Positions 29,458-40,774 of a DNA stretch of 64,000 bases are shown here, in pieces. Origin of the DNA: an uncultured Clostridia bacterium (GTDB lineage: Bacteria > Bacillota > Clostridia > TANB77 > CAG-508); contig CAKOVK010000005.1 of the NCBI GenBank assembly GCA_934121925.1, forward strand, positions 1-64,000. Direction: 5' to 3'. The first letter of the stretch is position 1; every line of letters begins with the position of its first letter. The notes under the pieces were generated by a model. That model made no database searches, was not told where the DNA came from, and saw only the letters and a list, made by a program, of their open reading frames with translations. The position numbers and the translations under genes are program-made.

Positions 29458-30234
29458 ATGGAACTTTTTGATTCACATGCACATTATAATGATGAAAAGT
29501 TTGCTGAAGATAGAGAAGAGCTTTTAAAAGAAATATACAATTCAGGAATAACTAAGTTAGTAAATGCTGGATACAGCCTAGAGTCTTCTAAAAGTGCAAT
29601 AGAAATAGCAAAAACACATAACTTTATATATTCGACAGTAGGAATTTCTCCAAATGACATTGATGATTATAAAAAAGAGTATTTGGAAGAGATTAAAAAA
29701 CTAGCAAAAAATGAAAAGGTTGTGGCAATTGGAGAAATAGGTTTAGACTATTATTGGAATAAAGAAAATAAAGATTTACAAAAAGAAGTATTTGTATCTC
29801 AAATAAAAATAGCAAATGAACTTAATTTACCAATAGTAATTCATACAAGAGAAGCAATATATGATACTTTAGAAATACTAAAGAATAATAATTGCAGTAA
29901 AAAAGGTGTATTTCACTGCTGTCCATTTAACGTGGATTTAGTTAGAGAGGGATTAAAATTAGGATTTTATATTTCCTTTGCAGGACCAACAACATTTAAA
30001 AATAGCAAGAATGCAGCAGAAATAATAAAAATGGTACCACTAGATAAAATGCTTATAGAAACAGACTCACCTTACCTTAGTCCAGAGCCATTAAGAGGAA
30101 AAAGAAACGATTCTAGAAATGTAAAATATATTGCGCAAAAAATTGCAGATGTAAAAGAAATTTCTTTAGAAGAAGTAGCAAAAATAACTTATGAAAATGC
30201 TAAAAAAATATTTGAAATAAACAAAGCAACTTAA
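29458..30234 (+). CDS. tatD: TatD family metal-dependent hydrolase
   Basis: 258 residues. DSHAHYND metal pair at the N-terminus, GEIGLDYYWN, VIHTREA, FHCCP and the C-terminal LIETDSPYLSPEPLRGKRN are all TatD motifs. The family consists of 3'-5' DNA exonucleases/deoxyribonucleases. Three bases after acpS, so translationally linked. Confidence 0.93.
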   Translation: MELFDSHAHYNDEKFAEDREELLKEIYNSGITKLVNAGYSLESSKSAIEIAKTHNFIYSTVGISPNDIDDYKKEYLEEIKKLAKNEKVVAIGEIGLDYYWNKENKDLQKEVFVSQIKIANELNLPIVIHTREAIYDTLEILKNNNCSKKGVFHCCPFNVDLVREGLKLGFYISFAGPTTFKNSKNAAEIIKMVPLDKMLIETDSPYLSPEPLRGKRNDSRNVKYIAQKIADVKEISLEEVAKITYENAKKIFEINKAT

Positions 30235-30249
30235 GTCGCTTTGTTCTCG

Positions 30250-30285
30250 ATAATTTGAGTTTCCAAATGTAATGAGAAATTCCAT
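30250..30285. repeat. Partial family C repeat
   Basis: ATAATTTGAGTTTCCAAATG with AATGAGAAATTCC resembles the conserved arm of the repeats at 19246 and 49663. Confidence 0.6.
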
Positions 30286-30294
30286 AGTGTATAA

Positions 30295-30326
30295 ATAAAA
30301 TCCAGTTTTAAACTGGATTTTATTTT
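30295..30326. terminator. Bidirectional terminator
   Basis: ATAAAATCCAGTTT / AAACTGGATTTTAT between tatD and the convergent lemA. Confidence 0.9.
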
Positions 30327-30333
30327 ATATAAT

Positions 30334-30885
30334 TTACTTGTTAAAGTCAACTTTAACATTTTTTCTAGCTTCTTCGCTTTCTACTTTAAAGAATTCTTCT
30401 GCTTTGAAACCGAACATAGAAGCAATTAAGTTAGAAGGAAAAACTTCTAATTTAGTGTTATACATTGTTACACTGTCATTATAGAACTGTCTTGAAAAAG
30501 ATATTTTGTTTTCTGTGTTTTGTAATTCTTGTTGTAATTCAGAAAAGTTTTGATTAGCTTTTAATTCTGGATAATTTTCAGAAACAGCCATAATAGTTTT
30601 TAAAGCGCCTGATAATTGGTTATCAAGATTAGCTTTTTCAGCAATAGTACCTGCATTTGCCCAAGAAGTTCTAAGTTCTGCAACTTTTGTTAACACATCA
30701 TTTTCATGAGACATATAACCCTTTACTGTTTCTACTAAATTTGGAATCAAATCAAATCTTCTTTGTAATTGAACATCTATTTGGCTCCAAGAATTTTTTA
30801 CTTTTTGTCTTAATCTAACTAAACTGTTATACATTGAAATTACAAAAATCACTAATACTGCAATAATACCTAGTGCAATCCACAT
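30334..30885 (-). CDS. lemA: LemA family protein
   Basis: 183 residues. A single N-terminal membrane segment is followed by NSLVRLRQKVKNSWSQIDVQ and LQRRFDLIPNLVETVKGY, the LemA signature, and a C-terminal helical bundle. Role unknown, associated with membrane or envelope stress. AGGAGG ribosome binding site. Confidence 0.92.
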   Translation of the reverse strand: MWIALGIIAVLVIFVISMYNSLVRLRQKVKNSWSQIDVQLQRRFDLIPNLVETVKGYMSHENDVLTKVAELRTSWANAGTIAEKANLDNQLSGALKTIMAVSENYPELKANQNFSELQQELQNTENKISFSRQFYNDSVTMYNTKLEVFPSNLIASMFGFKAEEFFKVESEEARKNVKVDFNK

Positions 30886-31048
30886 AATAAAGACCTCCTA
30901 TTAAAATAAATTTACAATTTAATTATAGCATAGTAAAAACATCATAGCAAGAAATAATTATAATTTATATAGTTGTTTATTCTACCTTATTTATTGCTTT
31001 TTGTGTATTAATATAATATACTTAATTTATATTAAGTGGAGGTGGTTT

Positions 31049-32104
31049 ATGAGTATTGAAATGTCTGATTTTGGAAAAGACCTAAACGGAAATACTGTTA
31101 GGCTTTTCACAATAAGTAATTCAAATGGAATGGTAGCAAAAATTACAAATTTTGGAGCTATTCTTGTTTCTTTATTTGTTCCAAATAAAGAAGGAAAGCT
31201 AGATGATGTTGTACTTGGATTTGACACTTTAGAAAAATATTTTTATAATGATGTTTGTTATTTTGGATCGACTGTTGGTAGAAATAGTAATAGAGTAAAA
31301 AATGCAAAATTTGTCTTAAATGGAATATCTTATAAACTAGACAAAAACGAAAGAGAAAAAAATAATCTACATAGTGGATTTAAACCATATAATAGCAGAC
31401 TTTGGGACTATTGTGTGGATGAAGAAAATAATTCAGTTTCTTTTAGCTTAATCAGTCCTGACATGGATCAAGGTTTTCCAGGAGAATTTGACATTATAGT
31501 AACATATAGCTTAGATAATGATAATGATTTAAAAATAAATTACAAAGGAAAATCGAATAAAGACACGATTGCAAATATGACAAACCACAGTTATTTTAAC
31601 TTATCAGGATATAATAGTGGTACGATATTAAATCATGAGTTGTGTATAAACGCAGATAAATATGTAGAGGTTGATGATGAGCTTATTCCTACAGGAGAAC
31701 TAAAAGAGGTTTGTAGTACTCCTATGGATTTTAGAAAACCTACTAAAATAGGACTTAGAATAAATGATGACTTCAAACAATTTGAATATACTGGTGGATA
31801 TGACCACAGTTTTGTAATTAATAAGACTACTGATGGTATTGAAAAAATTGCAGTTTTATCAGATAATGAAAGTGGTAGAACTATGGAGGTTTATACAGAT
31901 AGCATAGGAGTTCAATTGTATACAGGAAACTTTATAGAAAATAATAAAATACTTGGTAAGGAAAATATCATTTATAAAAACCGTAGTGGGGTCTGTTTAG
32001 AAACTGGTTATTTACCAGATGCTATTAACCAAGAAAATTTTACATCACCTATATTAAAGGCTGGAGATACTTATAACACAACAACAATTTATAAATTTGT
32101 ATAA
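31049..32104 (+). CDS. galM: Aldose 1-epimerase
   Basis: 351 residues from ATG after GGAGGTGG. NFGAILVSLFVPNKEG at the N-terminus, TVGRNSNRV, catalytic histidine in TNHSYFNLSG, and catalytic glutamate in GVCLETGYLPDAIN. Interconverts anomers of glucose and galactose. A small palindrome precedes the gene. The stop is followed by an AGGGTGACTT/AAGTCGCCCT hairpin. Confidence 0.93.
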   Translation: MSIEMSDFGKDLNGNTVRLFTISNSNGMVAKITNFGAILVSLFVPNKEGKLDDVVLGFDTLEKYFYNDVCYFGSTVGRNSNRVKNAKFVLNGISYKLDKNEREKNNLHSGFKPYNSRLWDYCVDEENNSVSFSLISPDMDQGFPGEFDIIVTYSLDNDNDLKINYKGKSNKDTIANMTNHSYFNLSGYNSGTILNHELCINADKYVEVDDELIPTGELKEVCSTPMDFRKPTKIGLRINDDFKQFEYTGGYDHSFVINKTTDGIEKIAVLSDNESGRTMEVYTDSIGVQLYTGNFIENNKILGKENIIYKNRSGVCLETGYLPDAINQENFTSPILKAGDTYNTTTIYKFV

Positions 32105-32108
32105 AACG

Positions 32109-32136
32109 AAGGGTGACTTAAAGTCGCCCTTGTTCT
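32109..32136 (+). terminator. galM terminator
   Basis: AGGGTGACTT / AAGTCGCCCT followed by TTGTTCT; a similar sequence occurs at about 49640. Confidence 0.8.
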
Positions 32137-32145
32137 AAATATTAA

Positions 32146-32886
32146 CTACATTTCTCTTGCTTTTATTATATATCTTTGTTTATTATCGTTTGTACAAGTT
32201 ATTAAGGTGACTTCCTTTTTGCCACCAGTTAATTGTGATGTACAAGCAACGTTGTCTGGTTCAACTATATATTTATCATATACTACATAGTTTAGAGTAG
32301 TTCCGCTTAAGTCTTTTATTTGTATTATATCCCCACTAGTTAAACTAGGAACTTTACTAAAAAATTTAGAATTTTTATAATTGTGACCTACAATACATAA
32401 ATTTCCGACTTGATTTGGGTTCGCTCCATGAAATTTACAAACTGATATTTTTAGCAAAGTATCTATATTATCCAAATTATCAGCTGTTAATATCGGATAA
32501 TTAACGTTAATTGAAGGTATATTAATTTCACCTATTGTACAATATTCTGCTCCATCATTTGTTTTTAATACTTGCTGCTCTGGGACAACTTCAGGTTGCT
32601 CTATTTCTTCACTTTCACTCACATCAACAGCTTCATCCAATGCTTGATTTAATATTACTACTATTACATCGTCTTCTGCTGTTTCAGTAGCATTATAATT
32701 TATATTTGCTAGTAATTCTTTAGAAACTTCTTCGTTTTTATTTCTATCATACTCTGCATATATTGCATAAGAAGATAATATGCATAACAAAAAAACAGAT
32801 AAGAAAAATTCAAATCTAAATACTTTCTTTTTTCTTTTTAATTCTGGTGTTACATATAGTTTTTCAGAAATAAGAATTTGATTCAT
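32146..32886 (-). CDS. Sortase
   Basis: 246 residues. N-terminal cytoplasmic basic stretch, transmembrane segment (about residues 24-43), then a sortase beta barrel with catalytic triad His in IVGHNYKNSKFF, Cys in VTLITCTNDN and Arg in NKQRYIIKA. The TLITC motif is typical. It would attach proteins to peptidoglycan or build pili. No LPxTG substrate is encoded nearby. The class is not determined by eye. Confidence 0.9.
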   Translation of the reverse strand: MNQILISEKLYVTPELKRKKKVFRFEFFLSVFLLCILSSYAIYAEYDRNKNEEVSKELLANINYNATETAEDDVIVVILNQALDEAVDVSESEEIEQPEVVPEQQVLKTNDGAEYCTIGEINIPSINVNYPILTADNLDNIDTLLKISVCKFHGANPNQVGNLCIVGHNYKNSKFFSKVPSLTSGDIIQIKDLSGTTLNYVVYDKYIVEPDNVACTSQLTGGKKEVTLITCTNDNKQRYIIKAREM

Positions 32887-32926
32887 TTATTATCCCTTTC
32901 TTTACATATTATACAATATTATTCTA

Positions 32927-33784
32927 TCATAAATGTTGTAGTATTTCAACTACTGAATTTATACTTTCTTTAGGGGTAGAGGCACCTGCCATAATACCTA
33001 TTTTAGCAAATTTGCTTATCTTGACTGTGTTTAATTCTTCTTTTGTTTCTATCAAAAAAGAATTTTTGCAATAGATTTTAGAAATCTCATATAACTTATT
33101 TGTATTAGAACTATGTTTTCCCCCTATTACTATCATAGCCTCAACTTCTTTAGCAATCTTTTTTGTTTCTTCTTGTCTTATCTTTGTAGCATCGCAAATA
33201 GTATTTTCCACTCTTATTTCAATGCTTTTATTTTCTAGCTCATTTTTAATTTTTTCTATAATTATGCTGAATTTTTCTAAACTATATGTAGTCTGAACTA
33301 AAACTAAAAGTTTTTTTATATTTGATTTATAAAAAATATTTAGTTTTTCTGGTATATCATCATAGCCTTCTATTATAGATGAATTTGCTCCACAATAACT
33401 TATTGTACCAATCGTTTCTGGATGTTTCTTATGTCCAATTAAAAATACATAATATCCATTGCTCGAATATTCTTTAGCAATTTTGTGAATTCTTAAAACC
33501 TTTGGACAAGTAAAATCAAATATATGTATTCCTAATTCATTTGCTAAGACATATGTTTTTTGTGGCTCTCCATGAGCTCTTATTATTACATTTTCTCTCG
33601 CACTTTTAATATCATCAATTATATTTAATCCATTTTTTTCAAGGTTTGATGTTACTTGTTTATTATGTACGAGTTCTCCTAAACAATAAATATTTCTTTT
33701 TTGATTTAACAAATCTTGTGCTTTAGTAACTGCGTTATTTACTCCAAAGCAAAATCCTGCTGTTTTTCCAATAATTATTTCCAT
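32927..33784 (-). CDS. ispH: HMBPP reductase
   Basis: 285 residues. The three iron-sulfur cysteines are in GFCFGVNNAV, DFTCPKVLRIH and TICDATKIRQEE; HGEPQKTY and AGASTPKESI near the end are conserved. It carries out the last MEP-pathway step. Gene 15 bases downstream of ispG, an operon of two consecutive isoprenoid steps. Confidence 0.95.
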   Translation of the reverse strand: MEIIIGKTAGFCFGVNNAVTKAQDLLNQKRNIYCLGELVHNKQVTSNLEKNGLNIIDDIKSARENVIIRAHGEPQKTYVLANELGIHIFDFTCPKVLRIHKIAKEYSSNGYYVFLIGHKKHPETIGTISYCGANSSIIEGYDDIPEKLNIFYKSNIKKLLVLVQTTYSLEKFSIIIEKIKNELENKSIEIRVENTICDATKIRQEETKKIAKEVEAMIVIGGKHSSNTNKLYEISKIYCKNSFLIETKEELNTVKISKFAKIGIMAGASTPKESINSVVEILQHL

Positions 33785-33799
33785 CTTTTCACCTTTTAC

Positions 33800-34855
33800 T
33801 TAAATCATTTTTAAAATTTCTTCTTTTAATACACTTACTATATCTTCTTGCTTTACTTTTCTAACAATTTCACCTTTTTTAAACAAGAGACCTTCTTTAA
33901 TTCCTCCGGCAATTCCTATATCGGCATGTCTTGCTTCATTTGGTCCATTTACGCCACATCCCATTACAGCTACTGTAATAGGTGACTTTATTGTTTGCAA
34001 GAATTCTTCTATTTCATTTGCTATAGGGATTAAGTCATATTGGATTCTTCCACAGGTTGGACAGGCTATAAGTGTTGGTGCATTTTTATATAAATTGCAA
34101 TCTTTTAGTATTTCTTTTGCAACTTTTATTTCTTTAACTGGATCCGCAGATAGAGATACTCTCATTGTATCTCCAATGCCTTCCCTCAATAAGATTCCAA
34201 GTCCTATACTTGAGCTTACTGTTCCGCTAAACTCTGTTCCCGCATGTGTTACGCCTAAATGCAATGGATAATTAATTGTATTTGAAGCCTCTTTATAACT
34301 TTCTATGCATAAATCTAAAGAAGAAGCTTTTAAAGATAATGCTATATCAAAAAAATCTAAATCTTCTAAGATTTTTATATGCCTTAAACCAGCTTCTATC
34401 ATTCCTTTAGAAGTTGGCTCTCCATCTCTTTGCAAAATATCTCTAGGGAGAGAACCACTATTTACGCCTATTCTAATTGGAATCTTTCTTTCTTTGCATA
34501 TATCTACTACAGCTTTAACTCTGTCTATACTTCCTATATTGCCAGGGTTTATTCTAATTTTGTCTACACCAGCTTTTGCAGCTTCTAGTGCTATTCTATA
34601 ATCAAAGTGTATATCAGAAACAATTGGTATATGTATTTTACTTTTAATTTCTTTTATTGCTTTTGCATCTTCTTCATCTAAGCATGCAACTCTTATAATT
34701 TCACAACCTGCTTCTTCTAGTTTTAGAATCTGTTCTACTGTTGAATTTACATCTTTTGTTTTTGTATTTGTCATTGATTGAATTACTACTTTATTTTGAC
34801 CGCCTATTTGTACGTCTCCTACAAATATTTTTCTTGTTTCATTTCTTTTTACCAT
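33800..34855 (-). CDS. ispG: HMBPP synthase
   Basis: 351 residues. VQIGGQNKVVIQSMTNTKTKDV at the N-terminus, the TIM-barrel part, and iron-sulfur cysteines in CPTCGRIQYDL and MGCGVNGPNEA. It makes HMBPP, the IspH substrate. It begins the minus-strand ispG-ispH pair. Confidence 0.95.
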   Translation of the reverse strand: MVKRNETRKIFVGDVQIGGQNKVVIQSMTNTKTKDVNSTVEQILKLEEAGCEIIRVACLDEEDAKAIKEIKSKIHIPIVSDIHFDYRIALEAAKAGVDKIRINPGNIGSIDRVKAVVDICKERKIPIRIGVNSGSLPRDILQRDGEPTSKGMIEAGLRHIKILEDLDFFDIALSLKASSLDLCIESYKEASNTINYPLHLGVTHAGTEFSGTVSSSIGLGILLREGIGDTMRVSLSADPVKEIKVAKEILKDCNLYKNAPTLIACPTCGRIQYDLIPIANEIEEFLQTIKSPITVAVMGCGVNGPNEARHADIGIAGGIKEGLLFKKGEIVRKVKQEDIVSVLKEEILKMI

Positions 34856-34891
34856 ATTTATCCCCTTATATTAATATTTTACTTTTTTATT

Positions 34892-35025
34892 GTATAGGAA
34901 GAATCGAAGATTTTTACGTATACAAAAAGGTTAGTATTCATCAGCACTGCCCGAGCAAAGCAAGTGTCATTCATTTTGCTTTTGCTTTAAAGGTATGCTT
35001 AACTAAATACTATTCTTATTCTATC
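34892..35025. repeat. Family D repeat, forward copy
   Basis: TTGTATAGGAAGAATCGAAG..TTTTTACGTATACAA and GCCCGAGCAAAGCAAGTGTCAT, matching 21551. The 567-base gap 34856-35422 holds this, an inverted copy at 35285 and otherwise AT-rich sequence with no gene that I can support. Confidence 0.78.
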
Positions 35026-35284
35026 ATATATTATTAGGTTTTTAAATAAATAGTTAAAAAAATATAAATTGTATGATTAAGAGTTTATTGCAAATGATTC
35101 ACGGGAGATCTGTTATACATGGATTTTCTATTAATTTTATAAAAAGCAAGATTACTTTAATTAATATTCATTTAAAAATATAAATAAGAATACAGAAAAT
35201 TAATATATACAAAATGGCAAATAATTAGCAACAAAAATGAAAAGACCATATTGACAGAAAATTTAGAGATAAATATAATATAAG

Positions 35285-35355
35285 AAAGGTATTTCGCTAA
35301 GTATACCTTTAAAGCAAGAGTAAAATAAATGCCACTCGCTTTGCTCAGACAGTAA
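35285..35355. repeat. Family D repeat, inverted copy
   Basis: AAGTATACCTTTAAAGCAAG..ATGCCACTCGCTTTGCTC is the reverse complement of part of the copy at 34930-35003. The pair could fold into a long stem upstream of iscR. Confidence 0.75.
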
Positions 35356-35422
35356 AAAGACAAGCAGAGTGTTAGAAAATGGAAAATTATTTAAACCATT
35401 TAAAATAACTGGAGGAGATTAA

Positions 35423-35818
35423 ATGAAAATATCAACAAAGGGAAGATATGCCCTAAGAGTAATGATAGATTTAGCTGTTAACGATAGAGGAGATTATGTT
35501 TCTTTAAAGGACATTTCAAATAGGCAAGAGGTTTCACTAAAATATCTTGAACAAATAATGGCAATGCTAAATAAGGCTGGATATGTAAAATCCACTAGAG
35601 GAAATAATGGAGGATATAGGTTAGCAAAATCACCAGAAGAATACAAAGTTGGAGATATATTAAGAAAAACAGAGGGAGACCTTGCGCCAATAGCATGTGT
35701 TAATGGAGAAGAATGTGGCAAAAGAGAAAATTGCAAAACATTTAAATTTTGGCAAGGATTGGACAATGTAATTAATGAGTATGTAGACAGCAAAACCTTG
35801 GCAGACTTAATAAAATAG
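35423..35818 (+). CDS. iscR: Rrf2/IscR family iron-sulfur regulator
   Basis: 131 residues. Winged helix at the N-terminus (GRYALRVMIDLA, VSLKYLEQIMAMLNKAGYVKSTRGNNGGYRLA) and three cysteines in ACVNGEECGKRENCKTF for a 2Fe-2S cluster. It senses cluster status and represses suf/isc operons. It sits directly upstream of sufCBDSU. GGAGG ribosome binding site. Confidence 0.92.
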   Translation: MKISTKGRYALRVMIDLAVNDRGDYVSLKDISNRQEVSLKYLEQIMAMLNKAGYVKSTRGNNGGYRLAKSPEEYKVGDILRKTEGDLAPIACVNGEECGKRENCKTFKFWQGLDNVINEYVDSKTLADLIK

Positions 35819-35829
35819 AATAAATCATA

Positions 35830-35865
35830 TTGACTTAGTAGGAATTAAATAGTATAATTCCTACT
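35830..35865 (+). promoter_or_regulatory. suf promoter with overlapping dyad
   Basis: TTGACT and TATAAT are separated by exactly 17 bases. An inverted repeat TAGGAATTA..TAATTCCTA overlaps the spacer and -10 and suits binding of the upstream-encoded Rrf2 regulator. Confidence 0.8.
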
Positions 35866-35898
35866 ATATTAGTATGAAAACAAAAAGGAGAAATTATA

Positions 35899-36645
35899 AT
35901 GGACAATCTATTACAAATAAAAGATTTATATGCAAATGCAGGAAATAAGCAAATATTAAAAGGACTAAACTTAACAATAAACAAAGGAGAAATACATGTA
36001 ATAATGGGGCCAAATGGAGCGGGAAAATCAACTCTTGCAAATTGCATATTTAATAATCCAGAATATATAAAAACAAGTGGAGAAATAGATTTTGAAGGAG
36101 AAAATATAAATAATTTATCTACAGACAAAATTGCTAAAAAAGGAATTTTTATGTCTTTTCAATCACCTGTTGAAATACCTGGAATTTCTTGTGCAAACTT
36201 TTTAAAAACAGCAAAAAATAAAGTTCAGGATAAACCAGTAAAGATATTTGAATTTAAAAATACTCTACAAAAATATGTAGAAGAATTAAATATGAATCCA
36301 AAATTAGTAGATAGAAACTTAAATGTAGGCTTTTCTGGAGGAGAAAAAAAGAAAAATGAAATATTGCAAATGCTTGTATTAAATCCAAAGCTTAGCATAT
36401 TAGATGAAACAGATTCAGGGCTAGATGTAGATGCCGTAAGAACAGTGTCAAAAGGAATAGAAATGTATAAAACAAATGAAAATGCAGTTCTAATTATTAC
36501 ACACAATATGCGTATTTTAGAGAACCTAAAAGTAGATTTTGTACATGTTTTGGTAGATGGAAAAATAGTAAAAACAGGTAATGCAGACCTTGCAAAAGAA
36601 ATTGAAGAAAATGGATATGAAAAGTATAAAAATTTAGAGGTGTAG
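35899..36645 (+). CDS. sufC: Fe-S assembly ATPase SufC
   Basis: 248 residues. Walker A GPNGAGKS, signature FSGGEKKKNEILQ, Walker B LSILDETDSGLDVD, H-loop IITHN. It powers the SufBCD scaffold. First gene of sufC-sufB-sufD-sufS-sufU. AAGGAG ribosome binding site. Confidence 0.96.
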   Translation: MDNLLQIKDLYANAGNKQILKGLNLTINKGEIHVIMGPNGAGKSTLANCIFNNPEYIKTSGEIDFEGENINNLSTDKIAKKGIFMSFQSPVEIPGISCANFLKTAKNKVQDKPVKIFEFKNTLQKYVEELNMNPKLVDRNLNVGFSGGEKKKNEILQMLVLNPKLSILDETDSGLDVDAVRTVSKGIEMYKTNENAVLIITHNMRILENLKVDFVHVLVDGKIVKTGNADLAKEIEENGYEKYKNLEV

Positions 36646-36646
36646 T

Positions 36647-38047
36647 ATGGCAAAAACTAATATAGAAGATATTGATAGAAATATTTATGACATAAAAAAT
36701 AAAGATAATTACGAATTTAAAATGCAAAAAGGCTTAAACAAAGAAATTGTAGAAGAGATTTCAAAAAAGAAAAATGAGCCAGAATGGATGAGAGATATAA
36801 GGCTAAAAGCATTAGAAATATACAACCAATTAGAACTACCAACATGGGGACCAGACTTGTCAGAACTAAAAATGGACGAGATAGCAACATATGTTAAGCC
36901 AAAAACAAACTTAAATTCAAATTGGAATGATGTTCCAGAAGACATTAGAAACACATTTGATAAACTAGGAATTCCAGAAGCAGAAAAGAAATCACTAGCA
37001 GGCGTTGGGGCTCAATATGATTCAGAAGTTGTATATCATAGTATAAAGGAAGACTTAAAAAAGCAAGGAGTTATTTATACAGATATGGAAACAGCTGTAA
37101 GAGAATATCCTGATTTAGTAAAAGAACATTTTATGAAATGTGTTCCAATAACTGACCACAAATTTGTTGCTTTACATGCTGCAGTTTGGTCAGGAGGCTC
37201 ATTTGTATATGTTCCTAAAAATGTAAAACTTGATATACCATTGCAATCATATTTTAGATTAAATTCACCAGAATCAGGACAATTTGAACATACTCTAATT
37301 ATTGTAGACGAGGGAGCTAGCCTTCACTTTATAGAAGGATGTTCAGCACCAAAATATAACAAAGTAAATCTTCATGCAGGATGTGTTGAGCTATATGTAA
37401 AAGACAATGCATATTTAAGATATTCTACAATAGAAAATTGGTCAAAAAATATGATGAATTTAAATACTAAAAAAGCAATTGTTGGTAAAAATGCAGAAAT
37501 TGACTGGGTAACAGGTTCGTTCGGGTCTAAAATATCTATGTTATACCCAATGAGCATTTTAAATGGAGAAGGTGCTAAAACAGAGTATACAGGTATAACA
37601 TTTGCAGGTAAAGGACAGAACTTGGATACAGGTTTTAAGGTAGTGCATAATGCAAAAAACACATCATCTGTTGTAAACTCAAAATCTATATCTAAAGATG
37701 GAGGAAGTTGTACTTATAGAGCTCTTGTAAAGATAGGAAAAGAAGCTGGAAAGTCTAAATGCACAGTATCGTGCGAATCTTTAATGCTAGACAATATTTC
37801 TAGATCAGATACAATTCCAGTAAATGATATAAGAACAGATGATATTGAATTTTCTCACGAAGCTAAAATAGGAAAAATAAGTGATAAAGAAATATTTTAT
37901 CTAATGAGTAGAGGATTATCAGAAGAAGATGCAAAAGCAATGATAGTAAGAGGATTTGCTTATCCAATTTCAAAAGAATTACCAGTAGAATATGCAGTAG
38001 AAATGAATAATTTAATTAATCTAGAGCTAGAAGGAGCAATTGGATAA
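36647..38047 (+). CDS. sufB: Fe-S scaffold protein SufB
   Basis: 466 residues. GVGAQYDSEVVYHS, HAAVWSGGSFVYVPKN, EGCSAPKYN, and the C-terminal EFSHEAKIGKISDKEIFYLMSRGLSEEDA with the conserved His. One base after sufC. Complete length. Confidence 0.96.
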   Translation: MAKTNIEDIDRNIYDIKNKDNYEFKMQKGLNKEIVEEISKKKNEPEWMRDIRLKALEIYNQLELPTWGPDLSELKMDEIATYVKPKTNLNSNWNDVPEDIRNTFDKLGIPEAEKKSLAGVGAQYDSEVVYHSIKEDLKKQGVIYTDMETAVREYPDLVKEHFMKCVPITDHKFVALHAAVWSGGSFVYVPKNVKLDIPLQSYFRLNSPESGQFEHTLIIVDEGASLHFIEGCSAPKYNKVNLHAGCVELYVKDNAYLRYSTIENWSKNMMNLNTKKAIVGKNAEIDWVTGSFGSKISMLYPMSILNGEGAKTEYTGITFAGKGQNLDTGFKVVHNAKNTSSVVNSKSISKDGGSCTYRALVKIGKEAGKSKCTVSCESLMLDNISRSDTIPVNDIRTDDIEFSHEAKIGKISDKEIFYLMSRGLSEEDAKAMIVRGFAYPISKELPVEYAVEMNNLINLELEGAIG

Positions 38048-38065
38048 AAAGAAAGGATTAAAAAT

Positions 38066-39114
38066 ATGGAAACATTAAAACTAAACAATACACCAGTAAG
38101 AACTTCCAGAAATTTTGGAATTAATAATATTGAATTAAAAGATATAGAACTTCCAGAAAACTTAAAAGAGTTTAAAAATGTAGAAATTATAAATGAAGGT
38201 TGTAATCTAGGAAAAAGTGTGTCAAATAAAAAACTAGTGTATGGAAATGGCAAAACATTAGAAGAGAATATATTAAAAAATGCAAATAGTAGTTTAAAAA
38301 TTATTTCAAATAGCAAAAATTCAAATATAAAAATAAAATATAACTTTGATGATGAAAACCTAGAATTAATAGATAACATAGAAATAATTGCAAACAGCAA
38401 TGTAAATGTAGTTATAGAATACAGTTCGAAGACAAAAGAAAAATGCTTTCATAATGGAATAATACGAGTTATTGCAAATGAAAATGCAAAAGCAAATATA
38501 ACACTTATAAATCTATTAAATGGAGAGTCAAATAATTTTTATTCAATAGAAAATGAAATAAATAATAAAGCAGAAGTAAATTATACAATAATTGATATAG
38601 GTGCAAAAAATAGTATTTCTAATTACTATTCGAATATGCTAGGAAGCTCAAGCAAAAATAATTTAAAAACAATTTATTTAGGAACAAAAAATGAAGTAAA
38701 AGACATAAACTACATTGCAGAAATTAGAGGAGAAAATTCTAATGTAGATATAGATGTTCAAGGAGCATTAAAAGATGAAAGCAAGAAACATTTTAAAGGA
38801 ACAATAGACTTTAAAAAAGGTTGCAAAAAATCAAAGGGAAATGAAAATGAATTTTGCATATTGCTATCAGATAAAGCAAAATCTCTAGCATTACCAATGC
38901 TTTTATGCACAGAAGATGATGTAGAAGGAAACCATAGTACAGCATCTGGAAAAGTTGATAATAAAGATTTATTTTATATTATGAGTAGAGGTTTAAGCTA
39001 TAAAGAAGCAATACGATTAATAGTAAAAGCTAAATTTAATCAGATTATACAAACAATAAAAGATGAAGAATTAAAAGAAGAAATTTTAAATGAAATTGAT
39101 AGGAGAATTGACTA

Positions 39115-39115
<1 letters not shown>
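38066..39115 (+). CDS. sufD: Fe-S assembly protein SufD
   Basis: 349 residues, divergent N-terminus, but the C-terminal block HFKGTIDFKKGCKKSKGNE and EGNHSTASGKVDNKDLFYIM is that of SufB/SufD, with the partner histidine. Ends with TAATG overlap to sufS. Confidence 0.93.
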
Positions 39116-40332
<1,217 letters not shown>

Positions 40333-40336
40333 AATA

Positions 40337-40774
40337 GTGGAGAGTTTAGACGAAATATATAATGACCTTATAATGGAACATAGTATGAATTCAAGCAATA
40401 AAAAAGAGCTTGATAAATGTGATTATTGCGAGATGGGACACAATCCAAACTGTGGAGATGAAATAAAAATACAAGTTAAACTAAATGGAGATATAATAGA
40501 AGACATGGCATTTACAGGACATGGATGTGCAATATCACAAAGCTCTACATCTATTATGATAGATACATTAAGAGGAAAAACAATTACACAAGCAAAAGAA
40601 ATTATAAAGACATTTATAAATATGATAAAAAGAGAAACAAAAAATGAAGAAGAACTAAATAAATTAGAAGATGCAATAGCTTTTAGAAATGTATCAAACA
40701 TGCCGGCAAGAGTAAAATGTGTTCTCTTGGCATGGCATACAATGGAGGATTTGTTAGAGAAAAATGGAAAATAA
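40337..40774 (+). CDS. sufU: Sulfur acceptor SufU
   Basis: 145 residues from GTG. Zinc/sulfur ligands in NPNCGDEI, GHGCAISQSS and RVKCVLLAW; GHGCAISQSSTSIM is diagnostic. An extra CDYCEMGH pair near residue 25 is unusual for SufU. Overlaps mnmA by 11 bases, linking sulfur carrier and tRNA thiolation. Confidence 0.93.
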   Translation: MESLDEIYNDLIMEHSMNSSNKKELDKCDYCEMGHNPNCGDEIKIQVKLNGDIIEDMAFTGHGCAISQSSTSIMIDTLRGKTITQAKEIIKTFINMIKRETKNEEELNKLEDAIAFRNVSNMPARVKCVLLAWHTMEDLLEKNGK

